Below, piece by piece: positions 24,007 through 31,982 of a stretch of DNA of 33,307 nucleotides. The notes beneath the pieces were generated by a model. That model made no database searches. It worked only from the letters and a program-made list of their open reading frames with translations, and was not told where the DNA came from. The position numbers and the translations under genes were made by a program. Numbering within the stretch: the first letter of the stretch is position 1; every line of letters begins with the position of its first letter. Origin of the DNA: Verrucomicrobiales bacterium (GTDB lineage Bacteria; Verrucomicrobiota; Verrucomicrobiia; Limisphaerales; Palsa-1400); assembly GCA_003138485.1 (NCBI GenBank), contig PLGF01000044.1, positions 1 to 33,307 on the forward strand. Reading direction: 5' to 3'.

Positions 24007-24735
24007 TCAATCCGCAACGGCCAAATCCATGTCCGGCGTGTAATACAGTATCCGCCCGCAGTTGGGGCAGGTCACCAAATCCTTCTCCGCCTGGCACGTC
24101 ACCATCAGTTGCACCGGAAACTTCATGTGGCACCCGCCGCATACTCCGTGCTGGATGCCCACAACCACGCTGTCCCCCTTGTTGTGCAACAACCGTTCGT
24201 AGTGCCGCAATGCCCGGTCTTCTATCGCACCGGTCAATTGGTCCCGATTGCCTTCCAAGCCGGTCAATTCGCTCCGCAACGTCTGTTCGCGCGCGGCCAG
24301 TTCTTTCAACTGTTCGTCCGCCGCCTTTCTGATTTCGTCGGCCTCCCGGCTGGCGGCGGCGGCGGCTATTTGGATCGCTTCCGCCTCTTCCATCAAGCCC
24401 AATTGCCGGTCCTCCAACTCCGTAATGCTGGCCTTGCAAGTATCGATTTCGTGGGCCAAGGCGCGGTATTCCTCATTCTTTTTCGTTTGAAATTGCTGCA
24501 AGGCGTAGCGCTCAATCTGTTGCTTCTTGGACTCCGCTTCCAATTCCAGCTTTTTCCGGTCGCTTTCGACCTGCTTCAGCTTCGCTTTGGCCGTTTCCAT
24601 GCCGGCCTGCGCCGCCGCGGCCCTGCTTTGGAGCGCCTGCCGCTCCGGTTCAACGCGCGCCAGGTGGTCTTTGGCGCGCAGAATCCGGTGATCCCTGTCT
24701 TGCAAAATGAGCAGCTTTTCGATTACTTGTTGCAT
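24007..24735 (-). CDS. Coiled-coil protein with C4 zinc ribbon
   Basis: Protein of 242 residues with a long antiparallel coiled coil (about 5-190; heptads such as AGMETAKAKLKQVESDRKKLELEAE and ELEDRQLGLMEEAEAI) and a C-terminal zinc ribbon with GVCGGC and VTCPNC. This is the DUF164/CT398-like family, broadly conserved, with a proposed but unsettled role in replication, translation or secretion-related regulation. The adjacency to rnpB on the same strand is common in bacteria. The start is the ATG at 24735. Confidence 0.85.
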   Translation of the reverse strand: MQQVIEKLLILQDRDHRILRAKDHLARVEPERQALQSRAAAAQAGMETAKAKLKQVESDRKKLELEAESKKQQIERYALQQFQTKKNEEYRALAHEIDTCKASITELEDRQLGLMEEAEAIQIAAAAASREADEIRKAADEQLKELAAREQTLRSELTGLEGNRDQLTGAIEDRALRHYERLLHNKGDSVVVGIQHGVCGGCHMKFPVQLMVTCQAEKDLVTCPNCGRILYYTPDMDLAVAD

Positions 24736-24825
24736 TAGGCCGTTTCCATTCCGTCGTTGGCATCGAAGTTACCGGCCTCCGTTGCTCAAGTCAATGGGGA
24801 TGCTTGCGGCGTTTTGAACAATTTG

Positions 24826-25914
24826 ATGAAGACCGATTCCGTTAAGCCCGACATCCGCTCCCTGACCCAGGAGGAACTCCAGCGCCACTTCGCCCTCTGG
24901 CAGGAACCGGCCTATCGCGTCGCCCAATTATTGACCTGGCTCTACGCCCGCCGCGCCGCCCATTGGGACGAAATGACCAACCTCCCCAAGGCCTTGCGCG
25001 CGCGCCTCCGGGAAACCTTCGCGCTCCGCTGGCCCGAATTGGCCCGCCGCCAGGGCGCGCGCGACACCACTCAAAAATTCCTCTGGCGCCTGGCCGACGG
25101 CGCGTTGATCGAGAGCGTCCTCATCCCCGCCAGCCCCAGCCTCTACGGCGAGCCGAGCGACCGCCACACCCTTTGCATCTCCACCCAGGTCGGCTGCGCT
25201 TACGGCTGCAAGTTCTGCGCCAGCGGCCTGGACGGCTGGAAGCGCCATCTGCTCCCCGACGAAATCGTCAATCAGGTCCTGGCAGTCGAGCGCGCCGAAG
25301 CGGGCGCCGGGGCGCGCCTGATTAACAACGTCGTGGTCATGGGGATGGGCGAACCGCTGGCCAACTACGACAACCTCCTGCGCGCCCTGCGCATCCTCAA
25401 CGCGCCTTGGGGCGGCGAGATCGGCGCGCGCAAAATCACCGTCTCCACCAGCGGTTTGGCCCCGCAAATCCGCCAACTGGCCGCCGAACCGCTCCAATTC
25501 CGCCTCGCCATCTCCCTCCACGGCGCCACGGACAAGACCCGCTCCAAAATCATGCCTGTCAATCACAAATATCCACTCAAGGAACTCACCGCCGCCTGTG
25601 ATTTCTACCTCAGGAAAAAAGGCCGCATGATCACCCTCGAATACATCTTGATCGCCGGAATCAACGACGCTCCGCCCCAGGCCTTGCCCCTGGCGCGCCT
25701 GGCCCGCCATTTGCGCGCCAAGGTCAATCTGATCCCCTACAACGACGTCCAGGGCCTGCCCTGGCGCCGGCCCGACGATCCGGTCCAGGACGCCTTTTTG
25801 GCCGCATTGGAGCGCGAGGGCGTTTCCGCCACCCTGCGCCGCGAAAAAGGCGGGGACATCGACGCCGCCTGCGGCCAGCTCCGCCTCAAAACAGAGCGCG
25901 AACTGGCGCGTTGA
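24826..25914 (+). CDS. rlmN: Dual-specificity rRNA/tRNA adenine-C2 methyltransferase RlmN
   Basis: Radical-SAM enzyme that methylates C2 of A2503 in 23S rRNA and A37 in some tRNAs. The 4Fe-4S motif is CAYGCKFC with Cys124, Cys128 and Cys131. The methyl-carrying Cys349 is in DIDAACGQL near the C terminus. Other marks are CISTQVGCAYGCKFC, VVMGMGEPLANYDN, ISLHGATD and LIPYN. The ATG at 24826 gives 362 residues, the usual length; an upstream TTG at 24757 would add a non-conserved 23 residues. No obvious operon partner. Confidence 0.95.
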   Translation: MKTDSVKPDIRSLTQEELQRHFALWQEPAYRVAQLLTWLYARRAAHWDEMTNLPKALRARLRETFALRWPELARRQGARDTTQKFLWRLADGALIESVLIPASPSLYGEPSDRHTLCISTQVGCAYGCKFCASGLDGWKRHLLPDEIVNQVLAVERAEAGAGARLINNVVVMGMGEPLANYDNLLRALRILNAPWGGEIGARKITVSTSGLAPQIRQLAAEPLQFRLAISLHGATDKTRSKIMPVNHKYPLKELTAACDFYLRKKGRMITLEYILIAGINDAPPQALPLARLARHLRAKVNLIPYNDVQGLPWRRPDDPVQDAFLAALEREGVSATLRREKGGDIDAACGQLRLKTERELAR

Positions 25915-26292
25915 CGTCAATTCAAGCCATAAATAGGCGTAAATTGATGGCGGTGACGGTTTCCCTTACGGGGCGGAGTTCGCATGTTACGGTAAATTAC
26001 GGTAGTTTTGTTGCAACGCAAGCGTGATTGCGAGCGCCGGGCCCCGGGACCCGGATAGAATTCGGCGGGGATCGCCCTCATCCTGGCCTTTTCCCCCAGA
26101 GAAGGTACGCCAGGCGCGCGGTTCTGGTGTTGCCAATAAGCGTCCGGCAAATCCAGTCGTGTGTGGTTTCCCTTGCGGTGCGGAGATTTCGGCGCTGGAG
26201 CAGGCTTGTGCAACTTGTGCATCTTAAATTGGCGCGGGATTCCAGAGGCTTCTTTCATTCCTTTGACTTTCGGCGGGCCGGCAACTAGCGTG
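25915..26292. other. Gap with two near-identical 21-bp direct repeats
   Basis: No gene is seen in these 378 bp. GGTTTCCCTT-x-CGG-x-GCGGAG occurs at 25958-25978 and again at 26165-26185 in the same orientation (19 of 21 bases equal). An eight-base tandem TTACGGTA stands twice near 25985-26003. A GAATTC...CGGGGATCG block near 26057-26075 resembles one at 19711-19725. These look like dispersed repeat remnants. The promoter of the HIT gene is probably near 26200-26280 but cannot be placed. Confidence 0.45.
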
Positions 26293-26787
26293 ATGGGCAT
26301 GGAACCGTTGTACGCACCGTGGCGGATTGCCTATATTCGAGCGCCCAAGCCTGAGCCGGCCACGGGCCTGATTTTCAAGGAAATCGCCGAGTCGAGCGAT
26401 GATGTGGGCAATTACGTCGTGGCGCGCGACCGGAGTTGTTTCGCGCTGCTCAATCGCTATCCTTACGCGGGCGGCCATTTGCTGGTGGTGCCTTACAAAT
26501 TGTCGCCCGACCTGAACGGGTTGACCGAGGAGGAGATGTGCGATTTGTTCAAGTTGACGCGGCGCTGCCAGAACGCGCTCAGCGCGGTGATGCGCCCGGA
26601 TGGATTTAACATCGGGATCAATTTGGGGCGGACTGCGGGGGCGGGGATCATCAACCACGTCCATGTGCATATCGTTCCGCGCTGGATCGGGGACAGCAAT
26701 TTCATGCCGGTGATTGGGGCGACGACGGTGGTGCCGGAAGCGCTTTCGGAAGTGGCGTCGCAGTTGCGCGCCGCGCTGGCCAGATAA
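26293..26787 (+). CDS. HIT family nucleotide hydrolase/phosphorylase
   Basis: Histidine-triad protein of about 164 residues that should cleave nucleotide-phosphate bonds (Ap4A or related). The triad is His122, His124 and His126 in NHVHVHIVPRW. The N-terminal part APWRIAYIRAPKPE, FALLNRYPYAGGHLLVVPY and INLGRTAGAG are typical of the Ap4A phosphorylase-like HIT branch. Two ATGs (26293 and 26299) are equally possible; upstream sequence in frame is not conserved. The phoH gene starts 12 bases after its stop. Confidence 0.9.
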   Translation: MGMEPLYAPWRIAYIRAPKPEPATGLIFKEIAESSDDVGNYVVARDRSCFALLNRYPYAGGHLLVVPYKLSPDLNGLTEEEMCDLFKLTRRCQNALSAVMRPDGFNIGINLGRTAGAGIINHVHVHIVPRWIGDSNFMPVIGATTVVPEALSEVASQLRAALAR

Positions 26788-26799
26788 CCCCGCCCGCCG

Positions 26800-27759
26800 A
26801 TGCCAACGGAAACCCTCCACTTCGAGAACGCGCGCCTGGCGCAGCAAACTTTCAACAATGAACCGCGCAATTTGCAGGCGCTGACAACGGAGTTGGGGGT
26901 CAAAGCGGTCGCGCGGGAGAATTGGATCAAATTGGAAGGCACCGATGAGGGGTTGGACATGGCGCGGGAGTTGTTTCACTCGCTGGAGTCGGCCCTTAAA
27001 AATGGAGGCGCGGTTCGGAACCGGGATTTTGCCCAGGCGCTTGGCGTGGTGAAGAATGAGGGGGCCGAGGCGTTGCGGGCGTTGTTTTCCGAGCGCATTG
27101 TCACTTCGCCGCGCAAGGCGCCGGTGACGCCCAAGAGCGTGGGGCAGAAGAAATACGTCGATGCCATCCGGGCGCATGACGTGACGTTCGGGTTGGGCCC
27201 CGCCGGGACGGGAAAGACTTACCTGGCCATGGCGATGGCGGTGTCGGCGCTGAAGGAGGAGAGGGTGGCGCGGATCATTTTGACGCGTCCGGCCGTGGAA
27301 GCGGGAGAGGCGCTGGGATTTCTGCCGGGGGACCTTTACGAAAAGATCACGCCGTATTTGCGGCCACTTTACGACGCGCTGCACGACATGTTGCCGGCGG
27401 AGGAAATGGAGAAGAACATGGCGGCGGGGGTCATTGAGATCGCGCCACTGGCGTACATGCGCGGGCGGACGCTGAACCACGCGTTCGTGGTGCTGGACGA
27501 GGCGCAGAACTCGACGGCGGAGCAGATGTTTATGTTTTTGACACGATTGGGGATGAGTTCCAAGGCGGTCATCACCGGCGATCCGACGCAGATCGATTTG
27601 CCACCGCAGAAACGCTCCGGGTTGCTGGAGGCGGAGCGGGCGTTGAGGAACGTGGAGGGGATCGCGCTCATCCAATTGAGCCGGCGGGACGTTGTGAGGC
27701 ATCCGTTGGTGCAGCGGATCATCGCGGCCTACGAGGAGCATCGCGGGCGTCAGGCATGA
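26800..27759 (+). CDS. phoH: PhoH family ATPase (YbeZ type)
   Basis: P-loop ATPase linked to RNA metabolism that partners YbeY. Walker A is GPAGTGKT with Lys139, Walker B is FVVLDEAQN, and sensor-like motifs GDPTQIDLP and LSRRDVVRHPLVQ follow. A small KH-like N-terminal part (about 1-90) is present, as in YbeZ. At 319 residues it is full length. Its stop overlaps the ybeY start (ATGA), the usual pairing. Confidence 0.95.
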   Translation: MPTETLHFENARLAQQTFNNEPRNLQALTTELGVKAVARENWIKLEGTDEGLDMARELFHSLESALKNGGAVRNRDFAQALGVVKNEGAEALRALFSERIVTSPRKAPVTPKSVGQKKYVDAIRAHDVTFGLGPAGTGKTYLAMAMAVSALKEERVARIILTRPAVEAGEALGFLPGDLYEKITPYLRPLYDALHDMLPAEEMEKNMAAGVIEIAPLAYMRGRTLNHAFVVLDEAQNSTAEQMFMFLTRLGMSSKAVITGDPTQIDLPPQKRSGLLEAERALRNVEGIALIQLSRRDVVRHPLVQRIIAAYEEHRGRQA

Positions 27760-28286
27760 AAGACAGCGGGCGGCCAAAAGTGAAGAACTCCCTGCTTTTG
27801 TTGAATCGGCAACAGACGCGCAAGGTGGACCGGCGGCTGCTGCGCCGCATGGCGCGCTGCCTGTTGGAAGAAGTGCTGCGCCGCGACTCCTACGAACTGG
27901 GCGTGCATCTGATCGGCGCGGCCGAAATGGCGCGGCTCAACGAAACTTTTTTGGGCCACGAAGGTTCCACCGATGTCATTACCTTCGATCACCAGGAGAG
28001 GGCAGGGGGGGCGCGCCGGAGCGGCGTCCGGGAAAAGGGAGCGGCCGCAGAGGGAAGGGTTTGCGGGGAGATTTTTATTTCGGTCGATGACGCGGTTCGC
28101 CAGGGCCCGCGTTTCCGGGCCAGTTGGCAGGAGGAGGTGGCGCGGTATCTGGCGCATGGCCTGTTGCACCTGGAGGGCTGCGACGACACGGCCCCCGGTC
28201 CGCGGCGCGCGATGAAACGGCGGGAAAACAGGCTGTTAAAGGAATTGTCCTTGCGCTTCGATTTGGTCAAACTGGGGAGCGACTGA
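27756..28286 (+). CDS. ybeY: Endoribonuclease YbeY, third metal-site His replaced by Asp
   Basis: Metal-dependent rRNA-processing/quality-control factor. The body (LLNRQQTRKVDRRLL, LIGAAEMARLNETFLGHEGSTDVITFDH, GEIFISVDDAV) is typical. The metal motif, usually HGxLHLxGYDH, here reads HGLLHLEGCDD: His134 and His138 are kept, but the third ligand position (144) is Asp. A loop between TFDH and GEIF (about residues 85-105, Arg/Gly-rich) is longer than usual. The start overlaps phoH. The Asp could still bind metal; otherwise activity may be changed. Confidence 0.9.
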   Translation: MKDSGRPKVKNSLLLLNRQQTRKVDRRLLRRMARCLLEEVLRRDSYELGVHLIGAAEMARLNETFLGHEGSTDVITFDHQERAGGARRSGVREKGAAAEGRVCGEIFISVDDAVRQGPRFRASWQEEVARYLAHGLLHLEGCDDTAPGPRRAMKRRENRLLKELSLRFDLVKLGSD

Positions 28287-28287
28287 G

Positions 28288-29001
28288 ATGGCGTTGAACG
28301 AGACCAGTTTCCTGAAGCGATGCCGGGCCGATTTTTTTGCCGGGCTGGCCCTGGTGTTGCCCGGAGTCATTACCCTTGCGGTGGTCGTGTGGATTTTTAG
28401 AAACGTCTCCGACGTGACCAACACGCTGCTGTTCTTTTTGCCCATGTCCTTGACGCATGTTCACCGGCCGGACGGCGGGCTGGGGGACATCGAATGGTAT
28501 TGGAGCTGCGTGGCGCTGATTCTGGCGGTGTTTCTGATCTGCCTGGCGGGACGTTATGGCCGGAATTATTTGGGGCGCAAAGCGATGGAGTGGGTTGATG
28601 GCACCATCATGCGCGTGCCGTTGATGAATAAGATTTACGGAACGGTAAAACAGGTCAACGAATCCTTCTCCACCAACAAATCCTCCTTCAAGCAGGTGGT
28701 GCTGGTCCCGTTCCCGCATCCGCGCTCGCGAGCGGTCGGATTTGTCACCGGCGAACAGAGCGGCTTGGGGCCGGAGAAACTGGTCAGCGTCTTCATCCCG
28801 ACGACTCCCAATCCGACATCCGGTTTTCTTGTCCTGATTCCCGAAAGCGACCTGATCAAACTCGACATGTCGGTGGCTGACGGAATCAAGTACACCATAA
28901 GCCTCGGAGCGATTTCGCCGGAACACGCCGGGCTGGCCATTTCGACGCTCTCGAACCGGACAGCGCCGCCGGCCCAGGACCCCGGCCCGGCGCAGCCATG
29001 A
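28288..29001 (+). CDS. DUF502 family membrane protein
   Basis: Predicted inner-membrane protein of 237 residues, function unknown. Two membrane helices (about 14-40, GLALVLPGVITLAVVVWIF, and 72-90, CVALILAVFLICLAG) precede a soluble domain with VPLMNKIYGTVKQVNE, FPHPRSRAVGFVTGE and VFIPTTPNPTSGFLVLIPESDLIKLDMSV, the hallmarks of DUF502. The C-terminal tail is Pro-rich. ATG follows the ybeY stop by one base, and the stop overlaps recO, so it belongs to the phoH-ybeY-recO unit. Confidence 0.92.
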   Translation: MALNETSFLKRCRADFFAGLALVLPGVITLAVVVWIFRNVSDVTNTLLFFLPMSLTHVHRPDGGLGDIEWYWSCVALILAVFLICLAGRYGRNYLGRKAMEWVDGTIMRVPLMNKIYGTVKQVNESFSTNKSSFKQVVLVPFPHPRSRAVGFVTGEQSGLGPEKLVSVFIPTTPNPTSGFLVLIPESDLIKLDMSVADGIKYTISLGAISPEHAGLAISTLSNRTAPPAQDPGPAQP

Positions 29002-29657
29002 AGATTGAGAGCGCGACCGGCCTGGTCTTGCGCGTCCGGCCGCTGACCGACACGAGTTTGATCGTGCATTGGCTGACGCGCGAGGCGGGGCGCGTGGCGA
29101 CGGTCGCCAAAGGAGCGCGCCGTCCGAAATCGCCGTTTCGGGGGCAGATGGATTTGTTTTATTTGGCGGACTTGAGTTTTGCGCGTTCCAGCCGGTCGGA
29201 GTTGCATGCCTTGCGCGAGGTGCGGCTGGTGAAAAGCCACGCGGCCTTGCGCTCCGAACTGGCCTGGCTGCAACAGGCCTCCTACTGCGCGGCGCTGATC
29301 GAGCAAACGACGGAACTGGAGACGCCCGTGCCGCTGGCGTTCGAGTTATTCGGCGCGTTCCTGTGTCAATTGCCCAAACAGCCCGCCCTGCCGCAGGCGA
29401 TTTTCGCGTTTGAAATCAAATGGCTCGAAGAATTGGGGCTGAAGCCCAACTTGGAGGAATCGCACCTGACGCCCGGCGCGCGCCAGATTCTGGAAACTTT
29501 GCTGAAGGCGGATTGGCCGGAGGTCTTCCGCCTGCGATTGAGCGACGCGCAAAGGACTGAAATAGGGCTTTTCCTTCATGGCTTCCTGGTTTTTCACCTG
29601 GACCGGGTTCCGCGCGGACGCAACGCCGCCGCTTTTGAGGATGGGAAAGCTCGATAA
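28998..29657 (+). CDS. recO: DNA repair protein RecO (without zinc finger)
   Basis: Recombination mediator that loads RecA with RecR. The N-terminal OB fold (SATGLVLRVRPLTDTSLIVHWLTREAGRVATVAKGARRPKS, then FRGQMDLFYLADLSF) is clear, followed by the helical domain. The four-cysteine zinc finger of many RecO proteins is absent: no Cys pair occurs after residue 110 apart from a lone one. At 219 residues it is slightly short but ends at a normal stop. The start overlaps the DUF502 stop (ATGA). Confidence 0.9.
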   Translation: MKIESATGLVLRVRPLTDTSLIVHWLTREAGRVATVAKGARRPKSPFRGQMDLFYLADLSFARSSRSELHALREVRLVKSHAALRSELAWLQQASYCAALIEQTTELETPVPLAFELFGAFLCQLPKQPALPQAIFAFEIKWLEELGLKPNLEESHLTPGARQILETLLKADWPEVFRLRLSDAQRTEIGLFLHGFLVFHLDRVPRGRNAAAFEDGKAR

Positions 29658-29727
29658 TGCAAGCGCGACCGCCCAAATACACACGAAAGCGTTGAAAAAA
29701 CGGGCGGGTGCGGCTAGATTGTTTTCG

Positions 29728-30633
29728 ATGCTCAGCGATCGGTCATACATGCGGGAGCCAAGCCGGCCAGGATGGTCGATGACCAACATTTTGTTGGTCG
29801 CCTTGGTGGCCTGCTTTCTGACGCAATGGCTGATGGACGACTTGATGGGGGGACGTTTCACGGGCGCGCTGGCGTTGAGCGCCGACGGATTGCGCCACGG
29901 GCGGGTTTATCAACTTATCACATTTCAATTTCTCCACGGCGGCCTCTGGCATTTGCTGGGCAACATGATGGGCCTTTATTTTTTCGGACGCGCGGTGGAG
30001 GCGATATTGGGAAGCCGAGGAATGCTGGCGCTTTACCTGATCAGCGGAACGGTCGGGGGGCTATTGCAGATGGGGCTGGAATTTGCGTTTCCGTCATATT
30101 TTGGGGCAGGGGTGGTCGGGGCTTCGGCGGGCGTGTTTGGGTTGATTGCGGCATTTGCCGTCCATGCGCCGGATGATCTCATCACGATGCTTTTGTTTTT
30201 CGTCCTGCCGGTGACGTTCCCTGCGAAGGTGATTTTGTGGGTCGAGGGAGGCATCGCGCTGTTCGGAATTCTTTCCCCGTTCGTCACTTCCACATTGTCG
30301 GACTCCAGCGGTGTTCTTGTGGCGCACGCGGCGCACCTGGGCGGGATGTTGACGGGCATTGTTTGGATTCGCTGGCGCATGGCGGCGCCGGCGTTTGGAT
30401 TCTGGCGGCCTTTCGCGCGGAATCGGCCGCTACGCCGGGACGCGCCCAGCCCTCTCCCAAGACGCGCCGCCCGGAGCGCCCGGCGAAAACCGGAAGAACT
30501 GCCGCCGGCGGAATTCATCAGCCGTGAGGTGGACCCGATCCTGGAGAAAATTTCCGCGCACGGCATCCACAGCCTGACCGAGCGGGAACGGCAAATTCTG
30601 GAGGCCGCGCGCAGCCGGATGGCCAAGCGATAA
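29728..30633 (+). CDS. Rhomboid family intramembrane serine protease
   Basis: Six-helix membrane protease that cleaves transmembrane segments. The catalytic Ser133 is in VGASAGVFGL and the catalytic His203 in AHAAHLGGMLTG. The oxyanion/loop motif HGGLWHLLGNMMGLYFFG is present. After the membrane core (to about residue 215) a soluble tail ends in DPILEKISAHGIHSLTERERQIL, a C-terminal motif frequent in rhomboids of this group. The ATG at 29728 gives 301 residues; an open frame upstream overlaps recO and is not conserved. Confidence 0.92.
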   Translation: MLSDRSYMREPSRPGWSMTNILLVALVACFLTQWLMDDLMGGRFTGALALSADGLRHGRVYQLITFQFLHGGLWHLLGNMMGLYFFGRAVEAILGSRGMLALYLISGTVGGLLQMGLEFAFPSYFGAGVVGASAGVFGLIAAFAVHAPDDLITMLLFFVLPVTFPAKVILWVEGGIALFGILSPFVTSTLSDSSGVLVAHAAHLGGMLTGIVWIRWRMAAPAFGFWRPFARNRPLRRDAPSPLPRRAARSARRKPEELPPAEFISREVDPILEKISAHGIHSLTERERQILEAARSRMAKR

Positions 30634-30652
30634 AGAGGCCGTTAAAAAACAC

Positions 30653-31981
30653 ATGATTCAACGTTATTCCAGGGCGGAAATGCGGGACATCTGGACCGAA
30701 CAGCGCAAGCTGGAAATCTGGCTGCAAATCGAGTTGCTGGCCGCCGAGGCGCTGGTCGCCGAGGGCATCGTGCCCGCGTCCGACTTCGCGCAGATGAAGG
30801 CCCGCGCCGCCTTCAGCATCGAACGCTGCCGGGAATTGGAAAAGACCCTCAATCACGACGTCATCGCCTTCACCACCAACGTCGCCGAAAACATCGGCGC
30901 GCCCGCCGGCCGCTGGCTGCACTTCGGGTTGACGAGCAGTGATGTTATTGACACCGCCTTCGCCGTGCAAATGACGCAGTCGGCCGATCTGCTCGGCGCC
31001 GATGTTGCCGCCTTGCGCGAGGTGATCGCGGCAAAAGCCCGGCAATATCAATTCACTCCAATGATCGGGCGCAGCCACGGCATCCACGCCGAGCCGACGA
31101 CGTTCGGGCTGAAAATGGCGCTGATGCACGATGAGTTCACGCGGGCCGCGCGGCGCCTGGAAACGGCGCGCGAACGCGTCGCCGTGGGCAAACTTTCCGG
31201 GGCGGTCGGCACCAGCGCGCACCTGTCGCCGCGCGTGGAGTTGGAGGTGTGCCGCAAGCTGGGGCTTCGCCCGGCGATTGTCGCGACGCAGGTCGTGCCG
31301 CGGGATTTGCACGCCGAGTTCATCGGGGTCCTGGCGTTGATCGCGGCGAGCATCGAACGGTGGGCCACCGAGTTCCGCCATTTGCAGCGCACCGAAGTGC
31401 TCGAAGCGGAGGAGTTTTTCGCGCCGGGCCAGAAAGGCTCCAGCGCGATGCCGCACAAGCGCAATCCAATCACCGGGGAACGCCTCACCGGCCTGGCGCG
31501 GGTCGTGCGCGGCAACGCCGTCGCCGCTTTGGAAAACGTGGCCCTCTGGCACGAGCGCGACATCAGCCACAGTTCGGTGGAACGAATCATTTTCCCCGAC
31601 TCCTGCACCCTGCTGGATTACATGCTGGTGACGCTCAAGAAACTGACCGGCGGCCTGATCATCCATCCGGAGAACATGAAGCGGAACCTGGCGCTTTCGC
31701 TGGGCCTCTGGAATTCCCAAACCGTGTTGCTGGCCCTGATCAAGAAGGGCCTCTCCCGCGAAGCCGCCTACGAGCTGACGCAGCGCAACGCCATGCAAAC
31801 CTGGCAGGCCAAACACGACGGGCGGAACGAGGCGGATTTTCTGGCGCAACTCCGGCGCGATCCAGAGGTCAACAAACATTTCGCCGCGGGCGAACTGGAG
31901 AAGCTCTGCTCGCTGGATTTCCATTTCCAGAATGTGAAAGCCGCATTCCAGAAAGTTTTCGGCCCCGAAAAGCCCTCTTGA
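30653..31981 (+). CDS. purB: Adenylosuccinate lyase
   Basis: Purine biosynthesis enzyme that releases fumarate from SAICAR and from adenylosuccinate. The superfamily signature GSSAMPHKRNP is at residues 262-272, with the catalytic Ser in the flexible loop (263-264). Other marks are HDVIAFTTNVAENIG, TSSDVIDTAFAVQM, GRSHGIHAEPTTFGLK and HERDISHSSVER. The 442-residue length is typical. The ATG at 30653 is the only sensible start. The isomerase-like gene begins one base after its stop. Confidence 0.96.
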   Translation: MIQRYSRAEMRDIWTEQRKLEIWLQIELLAAEALVAEGIVPASDFAQMKARAAFSIERCRELEKTLNHDVIAFTTNVAENIGAPAGRWLHFGLTSSDVIDTAFAVQMTQSADLLGADVAALREVIAAKARQYQFTPMIGRSHGIHAEPTTFGLKMALMHDEFTRAARRLETARERVAVGKLSGAVGTSAHLSPRVELEVCRKLGLRPAIVATQVVPRDLHAEFIGVLALIAASIERWATEFRHLQRTEVLEAEEFFAPGQKGSSAMPHKRNPITGERLTGLARVVRGNAVAALENVALWHERDISHSSVERIIFPDSCTLLDYMLVTLKKLTGGLIIHPENMKRNLALSLGLWNSQTVLLALIKKGLSREAAYELTQRNAMQTWQAKHDGRNEADFLAQLRRDPEVNKHFAAGELEKLCSLDFHFQNVKAAFQKVFGPEKPS

Positions 31982-31982
31982 C

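Noticed and set aside
23507..24043. Forward open frames of 117-178 residues over 23.5-24.0 kb
   Set aside because: They lie on the RNase P RNA gene, which explains the sequence fully; no protein domain is visible.
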